Shown: positions 34,314-42,784 of the stretch, in pieces
Layout of the letters: every line of letters starts with the position of its first letter
Numbering within the stretch: position 1 is the stretch's first letter
Assembly (NCBI RefSeq): GCF_008271805.1
Contig: NZ_VSRY01000147.1
Span: 124,001 to 188,000 of the forward strand
Origin: Streptomyces sp. TRM49041
GTDB lineage: Bacteria > Actinomycetota > Actinomycetes > Streptomycetales > Streptomycetaceae
Direction: 5' to 3'
Length of the DNA stretch: 64,000 nt
The notes under the pieces: model-generated
Database searches by the model: none
What the model was told of the DNA's origin: nothing
Seen by the model: the letters and a program-made list of their open reading frames with translations, nothing else
Translations under genes and position numbers: made by a program

Positions 34314-35654
34314 CTACTTCCGGCCGGGGGTCCAGTTCATCCCCCAGCCGTACTCGCGGTCGATGGTGCGCTGGGGGCTGACTCCGCGCGCGGGCACGAG
34401 GTAGCGGGCCTCGCGCTGGATGACGAGGTCGTCGCCCCGGCGGGTGATCAGGGCGAGGGCGCAGACGGTGGAGGGCACGGTGCACTCGTCGAGGAAGAAC
34501 TCGACGGGCGCGCCGTGCTGCGGCGTCAGCGTGACTGTGGCGTGCAGATCGGCGAAGCTGCGGGCGCCCTCGTAGATGGTGACGAAGACGAGGATCTTGC
34601 GGAACGCGTCCTTGCGGTCCAGGTTGACGGTGAGGTTCTCACCGGTGGTCACCGCGCCGGTGCGGTCGTCGCCGTCGAGGTGGATGTACGGCGGGTGGCG
34701 CAGGGCGCCGAAGGCGTTGCCGAGGGCCTGGATGACGCCCTTGCTGCCGTCCGACAGCTCGTACAGCGCGCACAGATCGAGGTCGAGGTCGGAGTGGTGG
34801 GCGACGGCGCGGCCGCGCTTGGCGCCCCAGCCGCGGAACTGTTTGCGTACCTCCCAGTTGAGGTTCACGCGCAGCGCGCCGGAGGTGCCGCCCTGCTTGG
34901 CGAGGGAGACGGAGGGGGCGTCCTTGGTCAGAGTCACCTTGGACAGCCGCACAGGCGCGGGAGCGGAGTTCTGCGCGGGAGCCGGGGCGGGAGCCGGGGA
35001 CGGCGGCGAGGGCACGGCCGGCGGCCTCGGTGCCGCCGGGCCGAAAGCGGGAGCGGCCGCCGACGCGGGGGCGGGGGCGGGGGCGGGGGCGGGCGGAGAA
35101 GCGGTACGCGGCGGCGGCACCGCCCGCTGGGGCTCGTCGACCGTGATGCCGAAGTCCGTTGCCAGCCCCTCCAGTCCGGTGCCGTACCCCTGACCGACCG
35201 CGCGGAACTTCCAGGCGCCCTGGCGGCGGTAGAGCTCGCCCATGATGAACGCGGTCTCCACCGTCGCGTCCCGGCTCTCGTACCGCGCGACCTCGGTGCC
35301 GTCCGCCGCGTCCAGCACCCTGACGCACAGGTCCGGCACCTGGCCGAAGGTGCCGCCGTCCGCGGACGCCGTCAGGACGATCCGCTCCACCGCGGGCTCC
35401 ACGCGCGCGAGATCGACGGTGAGTCCGTCCGTCACCGACGCGCCCGAGGCGCGCTTCCCGTCATGACGTACGGAACCCGAGGGGTGCGCGGCCTGGTTGT
35501 AGAAGACGAAGTCCGCGTCGGAGCGCACTTTCCCCGACACGAGCAGTAGTGCCGAGGCGTCCACATCCGGTACGCCCGGTCCCGAACGCCACCCCAATTC
35601 GACGCGCAGAGCTCGCGCCGGTACCGGAACATTGGCTCCTTTAAGCATGGACAT
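34314..35654 (-). CDS. Tandem TerD-domain protein
   Basis: 446-residue protein with two TerD domains (about residues 1-175 and 255-446) joined by a Pro/Ala-rich linker (about 180-250). The first starts MSMLKGANVPVPA and contains SDADFVFYNQAAHPSGSV; the second contains DLDLDLCALYEL and the GDDRTGAVTTGENLTVNL block, in which the clustered Asp residues probably bind calcium. The ATG at 35654 is chosen; 35648 and 35666 are possible. Relatives are linked to tellurite resistance and stress, but the role in Streptomyces is not settled. Confidence 0.85.
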   Translation of the reverse strand: MSMLKGANVPVPARALRVELGWRSGPGVPDVDASALLLVSGKVRSDADFVFYNQAAHPSGSVRHDGKRASGASVTDGLTVDLARVEPAVERIVLTASADGGTFGQVPDLCVRVLDAADGTEVARYESRDATVETAFIMGELYRRQGAWKFRAVGQGYGTGLEGLATDFGITVDEPQRAVPPPRTASPPAPAPAPAPASAAAPAFGPAAPRPPAVPSPPSPAPAPAPAQNSAPAPVRLSKVTLTKDAPSVSLAKQGGTSGALRVNLNWEVRKQFRGWGAKRGRAVAHHSDLDLDLCALYELSDGSKGVIQALGNAFGALRHPPYIHLDGDDRTGAVTTGENLTVNLDRKDAFRKILVFVTIYEGARSFADLHATVTLTPQHGAPVEFFLDECTVPSTVCALALITRRGDDLVIQREARYLVPARGVSPQRTIDREYGWGMNWTPGRK

Positions 35655-35902
35655 GCCCGCCCCCATCGCGTGTCGAGCCACAGGTTTCTTATGTATCGGC
35701 CACGTTAATCCCGCCGGTGCGCCCGTGCCCCGGAGACCCGGCGGTAACCCCCCGCCAGCTCGGCTTTTACACGATCATCACGCCGTGCCGCGACCGATTT
35801 TCCCATATTCGGTCACATTGGTGTTCCGTCGTCACTCAAGACGCGTCAAACAACCTGCTTATCGGCCTTCCAACCTGCACATCGTGGGCTTAACTTAGGG
35901 CC
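35655..35902. other. AT-richer divergent intergenic region
   Basis: These 248 bp between TerD and the DUF6643-like gene are clearly less G+C-rich than their surroundings. TAACTT (35891-35896) lies 6 nt before the ATG at 35903, a possible leaderless promoter with a poor -35. The open frame crossing it is not convincing. Confidence 0.5.
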
Positions 35903-36388
35903 ATGACCTCCCCCCGTGCCTCGTACGGTGGTGCGTACTATCACGCGCCGTCGTTCCCGGACACCCCGATCTACGACTCCCTGGTCGCAGAGCGGGGCAC
36001 GCCTCAGATCGCCCCGATCCGAGTGCCCTCCGCGTACGACACCGGCAGCTCGTACATGCCGGCGCTGCCCGCGGCCCTTCCCGCCCTACCGGCGGCCCCC
36101 ACTCCCCAGCCCGCCCCGTCGTACGGCGGTGGTTACGGCTACCCCCAGCAGGCCGCCGCGCCGCAGCCCGCCCCGCTGCAGCACGCCCCGGCCGCCTACG
36201 CCCCGCAGCAGGCCGCGGCCCCGCGCGGCTACGGCTACCCCGGCCCGCAGGGCCCCCAGCCGGTCCGCCCGATGGCCACCGGGTACGAGGCGATGCGCCC
36301 CGCCGCGGCCCCGCGCCCGGTCCAGGCGCCCGTCGCGGCTCCGTACGAGGAACAGTACCGACGGCCGTACCAGGGCGGCGGATACTGA
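35903..36388 (+). CDS. DUF6643-like disordered protein
   Basis: 161-residue protein, conserved in Streptomyces as I recall (DUF6643). The N-terminus (SYGGAYYHAPSFPDTPIYDSLVAERGTPQIAPIRVPSAYDTG) is the family hallmark; the rest is rich in Pro, Ala, Gln, Gly and Tyr with repeated YGYP motifs and almost certainly disordered. No signal peptide or membrane segment is seen. The role is unknown; its composition would suit a scaffold or condensate protein. Confidence 0.7.
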   Translation: MTSPRASYGGAYYHAPSFPDTPIYDSLVAERGTPQIAPIRVPSAYDTGSSYMPALPAALPALPAAPTPQPAPSYGGGYGYPQQAAAPQPAPLQHAPAAYAPQQAAAPRGYGYPGPQGPQPVRPMATGYEAMRPAAAPRPVQAPVAAPYEEQYRRPYQGGGY

Positions 36389-36443
36389 GGCCGCGCGCGG
36401 ACACCGGCGTTTGACGGCCGGGAGCTCCTGCCAGGATGAGGCC

Positions 36444-37322
36444 ATGCCCAGTGTTGAGGTCACGCCCCGACTTGTCCTGAGTTCCCTGCATGTCCACCCG
36501 GTGAAGGCCATGGGAGGTACCGCGCCCGCGCACGCGGAGGTGGAGCCGTGGGGGCTGGCCGGGGACCGCCGCTGGATGCTGGTCGACACGGCGGGGCGGG
36601 TGGTGACCCAGCGTCAGTACCCCCGGCTCGCCCTGGCCTCCGCCGAACTGCCGCCCGACGGCGGTGTCCGGGTCTCCGCGCCGGGCCGCGACCCGCTGAC
36701 CGTCCCGGTGCCCGACCCGGCGGTCGGCACGCTCGCCGTGGACCTCTTCGGGACGAAGGTCGACGTCGTGCCCGCCGACTCCGCGGCGGACGCGTGGTTC
36801 AGCGCGTACCTGGACACCGGGGTACGGCTGGTGCACCTCGACGACCCGGCACGCCGCCGCCCCGTCGACCCCGAGCACGGCCTGCCCGGCGAGACCGTCA
36901 ACCTCGCCGACGGCTTCCCGCTGCTGGTCACCACGACCGCCTCCCTCGACGCCCTCAACGCGCTCATCGCGGACGGCGACCACGCCGACGAAGGGCCGCT
37001 GCCCATGGAGCGGTTCCGGCCGAACGCCGTCGTCGACGGCACCACGGAGTGGGAGGAGGACCGGTGGGCCCGCGTCGCGATCGGCGAGGTCACCTTCCGC
37101 GTCGTCAAGCCGTGCGCGCGCTGCGTCGTGACGACGACCGACCAGCGGACCGCCGTGCGGGGCAAGGAGCCGCTGCGTACGCTCAGCCGGCACCGGCGGT
37201 TCGGCAACCGACTGGTCTTCGGGCAGAACCTCGTACCGGAGACGACCGGCCGCCTGCGGATCGGCGACCCGCTGCGGATCCTCGCCACGCGTGAGACGGA
37301 CGCGCCACAGGCCGGCGCATAG
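36444..37322 (+). CDS. MOSC-domain protein
   Basis: 292-residue protein with a beta-barrel N-terminal domain (MOSC_N: LHVHPVKAMGGTAPAHAEVEPWGLAGDRRWMLVD) and the C-terminal MOSC domain containing the conserved Cys (KPCARCVVTTTDQRTA). Related proteins bind molybdenum cofactor or mediate N-hydroxylated-substrate reduction. The ATG at 36444 is preceded by CAGGAT 6 nt upstream and TTGACG before that; the longer upstream frame is the shadow of the DUF6643-like gene. Confidence 0.85.
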   Translation: MPSVEVTPRLVLSSLHVHPVKAMGGTAPAHAEVEPWGLAGDRRWMLVDTAGRVVTQRQYPRLALASAELPPDGGVRVSAPGRDPLTVPVPDPAVGTLAVDLFGTKVDVVPADSAADAWFSAYLDTGVRLVHLDDPARRRPVDPEHGLPGETVNLADGFPLLVTTTASLDALNALIADGDHADEGPLPMERFRPNAVVDGTTEWEEDRWARVAIGEVTFRVVKPCARCVVTTTDQRTAVRGKEPLRTLSRHRRFGNRLVFGQNLVPETTGRLRIGDPLRILATRETDAPQAGA

Positions 37323-37680
37323 GCCGCGGCCGCCGCCGACCGACAGCTCCGTATCCCGGTCGAGGCGCGCTGGACGGCGCCCGACGGCACCGGAAACACC
37401 GGCACACCGACCGTCGCACGGCGGTCCGCCGACGCGGGCGACACGGTCCCGCTGTGAATCGACGCGCGTGGGGCGGCCCGTCGACCGGCCGCTCAGCACC
37501 GACTCGGCACGCGAACACGCCGTACTCGTCGGCATGGGCACGGCCGTCGCCTCGGCGGCGCTTGTCGAGGGCGCCCGGCGACTGATCGTACGACGACTCG
37601 TGCAGCGGCGGTACGCGCGTCTGGACCAGGCATGGTCCGCGGCCGGTCCCGACCCGGGGCCGGACCGGCGCGGGGGGCTG
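37323..37680 (+). pseudogene. Rv1733c-family membrane protein remnant
   Basis: The fragment reads in frame from 37323: RIPVEARWTAPDGTGNTGTP, then TVARRSADAGDTVPL, a TGA at 37455-37457 where the family has Trp (TGG), then IDARG. After one extra G in a G4 run the frame shifts and continues GRPVDRPLSTDSAREHAVLVG, then ALVEGARRLIVRRLVQRRYA and LDQAWSAAGP. This is the C-terminal half of a Rv1733c-type protein as I remember the family; the N-terminal half is missing, and it directly follows the MOSC stop. Both lesions look natural, not editorial. Confidence 0.65.
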
Positions 37681-37776
37681 ACCCGGCAACTCGCCCCCGC
37701 CGTGCGCGCTACGGTGGTGCGACGGGCCGGAAGCGGCGGGTCGGGCGAGCGCACGAGGTGGGGGCAGAGCAGCACC

Positions 37777-40236
37777 ATGGCACAGGGCACGGTCCAGGTG
37801 ACGCACAGCGGTACGTCGCGGTGGCGGCGCCGCACCGGCGAGTACGCCTCCCTCGCGGCCGCCCTGGAGGCCGCGGCCGACGGCGACGTCCTCACCATCG
37901 CCCCCGGCACGTACCGGGAGAACGTGGTGCTGCGCCGGGCGGTGACACTGCGCGGCACGGACGGCGCGATGGGCTCCGTACGGATCGCCCCGGCCGATGG
38001 TGTCCCGCTGACCGTACGGGCCTCCGCGACCGTGCGGGACCTGCACGTGGAGGGGCAGGACGCGGCGGCGCCCGCGCTGCTCGTCGAGGACGGCACACCC
38101 GAACTGCTGGACCTGCGGATCGTGACCCGCTCCGCGGCGGGCCTGGAGGTCCGGGGCGCCTCGCGGCCCACGGTGCGGCGGTGCACCGTCGACAATCCGG
38201 CGGGCGTCGGCATCGGCGTCCTGGACGGCGCGGGCGGCGTGTTCGAGGAGTGCGAGGTCGTCGCGGCGGGCCAGGCCGGCGTGTCGGTGACCGGCGGGGG
38301 CCATCCCCGGATCGAACGGTGCCGGATCCACCACGCGTCGGGCGCGGGCCTCTCCGTGACGGGCGAGAACAGCGGCCTGGAGGCGATCGGCTGCGAGGTG
38401 TACGAGATCCGGGGCAGCGGCGTGCGGATCGGCGGGCGGGCGGTGGCGCACCTGACCGACTCGTCGGTCCACCGGACGTCGGCGGACGGGGTCACGCTGG
38501 ACACGGACGCGGTGCTGACGCTCTCCGACTGCGACATCCACGACGTCCCGGAGAACGCGATCGACCTGCGCTCCCGGTCCGTACTGACGCTGACGCGGTC
38601 GAAGGTCCGCAGGTTCGGGCGGAACGGGCTGTCGGTGTGGGACCCGGGCACCCGCGTGGACGCCAACCAGTGCGAGATCCACGACAGTACGGGCGACTAC
38701 CCGGCGGTGTGGGTCAGCGACGGCGCGACGGCCGTGCTGGACGCGTGCCGGGTCCACGGCGTGCCGGACGCGCTGTTCGTGCTCGACCGCGGCTCGCGCG
38801 TCGACGTGGTGGACAGCGACCTGTCGCAGGTGCGCAACACGGCCGTGTCGGTGAGCGACGGGGCCACCGCACAGCTCGACGACTGCCGCATCCGGGACAC
38901 CGCCACCGGCGCCTGGTTCCGTGACCACGGCAGCGGCGGCACGCTCGCCAACTGCGCCTTCGACGGGGTGCAGACGGGTGTCATCGTCAGCAAGGGCGCC
39001 GACCCGACGGTGGAGCGGTGCACCGTCACGTCCCCGGCGGAGGCCGGTTTCTACGTGTCGGCCGAGGGCCGCGGCACGTTCCTCGGCTGCCGGGTCACGG
39101 GCAGCGGCGGCTACGGCTTCCATGTGATGGACGCCTGCCGTACGACGCTGCGGCGCTGCCGTACGGAGCGCTGCGCGCGCGGGGGTTACGAGTTCGGCGA
39201 GGACGGGCCGGTCACCGAGGACTGTACGAGCGACGAGAGCGGCGTTCCTGGCGGCCGCGCCGACACCGCCGTACCCGCCGTCTCCGCGCCGCCGTCGTCC
39301 GCGACGTCCGCCGTGCTGACGGCGGCGCGGACGGCGCAGCCGGCGTCGACGGGCGGGCTGCTCGGTACGGTTCCGGCGCAGCCCGCGGAACCGGTCCCGG
39401 CCGCCGCCCCGGCGTCCGAGCCGGTACGCGCCTCCCAGGACGTCCTCGGCGAACTGGACGCGCTGGTGGGCCTGGACAGCGTCAAGCGGGAGGTCCGCAC
39501 CCTCACCAACATGATCGAGGTGGGCCGCAAACGCCTGGAGGCCGGGCTGAAGGCGGCCTCCGTCCGCCGCCATCTGGCGTTCACCGGCAACCCCGGCACC
39601 GGCAAGACCACGGTGGCACGGCTCTACGGGGAGATCCTGGCGTCGCTGGGGGTGCTGGAGCGCGGGCATCTGGTCGAGGTGTCCCGGGTCGACCTGGTCG
39701 GCGAGCACATCGGCTCCACGGCGATCCGCACCCAGGAGGCGTTCGACCGGGCGCGTGGCGGGGTGCTGTTCATCGACGAGGCGTACGCGCTGTCGCCGGA
39801 GGACTCGGGGCGGGACTTCGGGCGCGAGGCGATCGACACGCTGGTGAAGCTCATGGAGGACCACCGGGACGCGGTGGTGGTGATCGTCGCCGGGTACACG
39901 GCGGAGATGGAGCGGTTCCTGACCGTCAACCCCGGTGTGGCGTCCCGGTTCTCCCGGACGATCAGCTTCCCGGACTATGTGCCCGAGGAACTGCTGCGGA
40001 TCGTCCGGCAGCAGGCCGAGGAGCACGAGTACCGGCTCGCCGACGGCACCGCGGAGGCACTGCTGAAGTACTTCGAGGAGCTGCCCAAGGGACCGGCCTT
40101 CGGCAACGGCCGTACCGCGCGGAGGACGTTCGAGTCGATGGTGGAGCGGCACGCGGGCCGGGTCGCCGCGCTCGCCAGCGCGAGCACGGACGACCTGAGC
40201 CTGCTCTACCCGGAGGACCTGCCGGAACTGCCCTGA
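37777..40236 (+). CDS. Parallel beta-helix / AAA+ ATPase fusion
   Basis: 819-residue cytosolic-looking protein (no signal peptide). Residues about 10-480 are a right-handed parallel beta-helix: repeats of roughly 22-25 residues such as PRIERCRIHHASGAGLSVTG and ATAVLDACRVHGVPDALFV. A Pro/Ala-rich linker (about 490-555) leads to a CbxX/EccA-type AAA+ domain with Walker A GNPGTGKTT (604-612), Walker B VLFIDEAY (Asp667, Glu668) and SRFSRTISF. The ATG at 37777 opens the first conserved strand; the upstream frame is a pseudogene. The 3' end overlaps the convergent gene by 31 bp. The combination suggests a helix that recognises an oligomeric or polysaccharide-like partner coupled to an ATP-driven remodeller. 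Confidence 0.88.
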   Translation: MAQGTVQVTHSGTSRWRRRTGEYASLAAALEAAADGDVLTIAPGTYRENVVLRRAVTLRGTDGAMGSVRIAPADGVPLTVRASATVRDLHVEGQDAAAPALLVEDGTPELLDLRIVTRSAAGLEVRGASRPTVRRCTVDNPAGVGIGVLDGAGGVFEECEVVAAGQAGVSVTGGGHPRIERCRIHHASGAGLSVTGENSGLEAIGCEVYEIRGSGVRIGGRAVAHLTDSSVHRTSADGVTLDTDAVLTLSDCDIHDVPENAIDLRSRSVLTLTRSKVRRFGRNGLSVWDPGTRVDANQCEIHDSTGDYPAVWVSDGATAVLDACRVHGVPDALFVLDRGSRVDVVDSDLSQVRNTAVSVSDGATAQLDDCRIRDTATGAWFRDHGSGGTLANCAFDGVQTGVIVSKGADPTVERCTVTSPAEAGFYVSAEGRGTFLGCRVTGSGGYGFHVMDACRTTLRRCRTERCARGGYEFGEDGPVTEDCTSDESGVPGGRADTAVPAVSAPPSSATSAVLTAARTAQPASTGGLLGTVPAQPAEPVPAAAPASEPVRASQDVLGELDALVGLDSVKREVRTLTNMIEVGRKRLEAGLKAASVRRHLAFTGNPGTGKTTVARLYGEILASLGVLERGHLVEVSRVDLVGEHIGSTAIRTQEAFDRARGGVLFIDEAYALSPEDSGRDFGREAIDTLVKLMEDHRDAVVVIVAGYTAEMERFLTVNPGVASRFSRTISFPDYVPEELLRIVRQQAEEHEYRLADGTAEALLKYFEELPKGPAFGNGRTARRTFESMVERHAGRVAALASASTDDLSLLYPEDLPELP

Positions 40237-42590
40237 GAGGCGGTGCCGTCGATGTCGTCGGGGCCGTCGCCGCGCTGCAGGGGCACCGGCAGGGGCAGGG
40301 CGGGCGGCAGCCGGTCGAGGAGCGCCGCGCGCTCGCGGGCGAACGCCGGGTCGGCCTGGTAGTCGGAGTGGCCGAGGATCGGCTCGGGCAGCGGATGGTC
40401 CTGCGTACGGCCGTAGACGACGGGGTCCAGCAGGGGCGCGTGGTCGACCTCCGGCTTGTCGCCTTCGGCGGGCAGCCGGACCGGGCCGCCAATCGGGTCG
40501 GTGCGCCGCCACAGGTTCCGCCAGCAGTGCACCTCGCGGTGGAGTTCGGCGAGCGGCTCACGGCCGAAGTAGGCGGGGAACCAGCGCCCGTACAGCCGTT
40601 CCAGGGGCGAGCCGTACGTGAGGAGCCCGACCCGGCGGCGGGTTCCGTGCGGCAGCTGCCAGACGGCGGCGGCGGCGAGGACGCTGCCCTGCGAGTGGCC
40701 GGAGATGACGAGGCGTCCGCCCGTGCGGCCGGTCCAGGAGGACATCCGCCAGGCGAGGTCGGGCACGGCCCGCTCGGCGTAGCAGGGCGGGGCGAACGGG
40801 TGGGCGGCGCGCGGCCAGAACGTGCCCACGTCCCAGAGGATGCCGATGGTGCGGCGGGCGGACGCGTCCCGGTAGGCGCGGCGGCCCCAGGTGACGAACA
40901 GTATGAAACCGAGGCCGACCAGCCAGGAGCCGAGTGCCTGCGCGCCCTCGGCGACGCTGTCGACGAACGCGGGGGCCCAGCCGAACGCCTCCCCGGGGAC
41001 CTTGCCGGTCGCCCAGGCCCCGGCGACGGCTCCCGCGCCCAGCAGCAGCGTGGCGCCGGCGAGGAGGCCGACGAGACCCGGTGCCGCGTCGGTGAGCCGG
41101 GCGGCCGCGCGTACGCGGGCGATCCGCCGGGTACGGACGCGGTCGGGCCGCTCCCCGGCGTACTCCCCCTCGACGACCGGTGCCAGGCGCAGCGCGGCGT
41201 GCGCGGTCCGGGCGGCGAGGAACAGGGCGGGGACGAGCAGCAGGAGCAGCAGCGCCGGGATGACGGCGGCCTGCCAGCTGAGCAGCACGGGCGGGCCCGC
41301 GATGGGTCCGCTCCCGGTGCCGGGGGTGCCGGGCCCGTCGAGCCAGTCGGCGACCCGCTGGGCGACACCGCCGGCCATCACGCCGCCGAGCGCGCAGGCC
41401 AGCATGGCGACGGCCGGCCCGGCGAGGCCTTGCAGGGCCGTGCGGGGGTCGGGGGCGCGGCGGTGGAGGCGCAGGGCGACGGCCGCGAGGAGCAGGACGA
41501 GGGTGCCCTGGGCGAGGGCGATCACGCCGAAGGTGGCGTCACCGGGGAGGGCGCCGGAGGACCGCCAGGCGGGCCGGGACCAGGCCGCGTACACCGCGGC
41601 GAGGAGGAGCAGGGCGGCGGCGGACCCGGGCAGCCAGGTCACCAGCGCCCGGTCGATCCGGATGTCGAGGCGCCGTTCGCTGCGGCCCCGCCGGCACACC
41701 ACGCACACCACGACGACGGCGCCGATGGTCAGCGCGCCCTCGATGGACCAGCCGAGTACCGCCCGGACGGTGCTGTCGGAGCCGCGGTCGTGGCGGGCGG
41801 CCGCGCCGGCGACGGCCGCGGCGACGGTGAGGAGCCCGGCTGCGGTGTGGGCCGCGCGGAGCCGGGCGACCAGCCTGCGGCCGTACCAGAAGCCGGGCCG
41901 GCCGAGGGCGGGGCGGCCGTCCTCCTCGTCCTCGCCGCGCGGTGGCCGCTGGGCCTCGTACGCGCTCCAGGTGCGCCGGGACAGATACCACAGGAGTGCG
42001 ACGAGCGCGGTGGGGACGAGCGCGGCGAGGGCGAGGCGGCGGCCGGGCTGCGACCACCAGCCGCCCTCGGCGGCCGACAGGAGGCCGAGCCAGGACCGGG
42101 TCTCGGTGCAGGCGGCGGCGCCCGCGCACTGCCAGGCCGTCAGGTCCAGGGCGACCTCGCAGGCGGCCGCGGTGAGCAGCACGGTGAGGCTGAGGGCGAC
42201 GAGCCGGACGAGGACGCCGTAGAAGCGCGTCGAGCCGCTGCGGCCGGCGGAGGGCGGGCGCATCCAGTGGGCGATGTTGACCACCATGAACGGCAGGAGG
42301 AGCAGCCACAGGGCGCGGGCTCCGTTGCCGGAGGTGAGGTTGGACCAGCAGTACGCCTCGGGGACGGGGCCGTCGCGGAACCGGTCCGGGTCGCTCTCGG
42401 CGCCGGCGTCGTCGGCACGCCGGTACATGGCGGCCGTCGCGTCGCCGGTGACGCGGACGGTGCGGGGGTCGTCGAGCATTCCGTGCGGGGTGGCGCCGCC
42501 GACGCCGTGCACGAGGAGTTCGAGGGCGGCGCCGGGGCTTCTCGGCTCGCGAGCGGCTTCGGGAACGGGTTCCGGTGCGGCTGGGGACAC
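40206..42590 (-). CDS. Large multi-pass membrane protein with serine-hydrolase domain
   Basis: 794-residue protein. An N-terminal segment with the lipase-like opening ELLVHGVGGATPHGML is followed by about nine hydrophobic segments between roughly residues 90 and 570. The C-terminal part has a nucleophile elbow GHSQGSVLAAAAVWQL (Ser633) and a GILWDVGTFWPRAAHPFAPPCYAERAVPDL region. The split of the hydrolase fold by membrane helices is unusual. It converges on and overlaps the AAA+ gene by 31 bp. The function is unknown; a membrane-bound esterase is the simplest reading. Confidence 0.75.
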   Translation of the reverse strand: MSPAAPEPVPEAAREPRSPGAALELLVHGVGGATPHGMLDDPRTVRVTGDATAAMYRRADDAGAESDPDRFRDGPVPEAYCWSNLTSGNGARALWLLLLPFMVVNIAHWMRPPSAGRSGSTRFYGVLVRLVALSLTVLLTAAACEVALDLTAWQCAGAAACTETRSWLGLLSAAEGGWWSQPGRRLALAALVPTALVALLWYLSRRTWSAYEAQRPPRGEDEEDGRPALGRPGFWYGRRLVARLRAAHTAAGLLTVAAAVAGAAARHDRGSDSTVRAVLGWSIEGALTIGAVVVVCVVCRRGRSERRLDIRIDRALVTWLPGSAAALLLLAAVYAAWSRPAWRSSGALPGDATFGVIALAQGTLVLLLAAVALRLHRRAPDPRTALQGLAGPAVAMLACALGGVMAGGVAQRVADWLDGPGTPGTGSGPIAGPPVLLSWQAAVIPALLLLLLVPALFLAARTAHAALRLAPVVEGEYAGERPDRVRTRRIARVRAAARLTDAAPGLVGLLAGATLLLGAGAVAGAWATGKVPGEAFGWAPAFVDSVAEGAQALGSWLVGLGFILFVTWGRRAYRDASARRTIGILWDVGTFWPRAAHPFAPPCYAERAVPDLAWRMSSWTGRTGGRLVISGHSQGSVLAAAAVWQLPHGTRRRVGLLTYGSPLERLYGRWFPAYFGREPLAELHREVHCWRNLWRRTDPIGGPVRLPAEGDKPEVDHAPLLDPVVYGRTQDHPLPEPILGHSDYQADPAFARERAALLDRLPPALPLPVPLQRGDGPDDIDGTASQGSSGRSSG

Positions 42591-42784
42591 TTCGGTGCTC
42601 GCTCTCTGCGGCAGGGGTGTGCGGCGGCGCGTGATCAGCCTGGCCGGTCACGGCGGTCCGCCGCACGGCTCTCACGTAATCTCCCCGCCCTCCCCCGATG
42701 TGAAGCGCGTGGCAGGATGAGCCTGCTCGGCGGGCTGCGTGGCAGACGACCCGACCCACGACTACGGAAGGACCGGCCCCTGCG

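Noticed and set aside
35632..35898. Plus-strand frame in the TerD/DUF6643 intergenic region
   Set aside because: No ribosome-binding site and non-coding-like composition in an AT-richer promoter region.
37291..37776. N-terminal extension of the beta-helix/AAA+ protein
   Set aside because: These codons are the frame-shifted end of the Rv1733c-like pseudogene, not part of the fusion protein.
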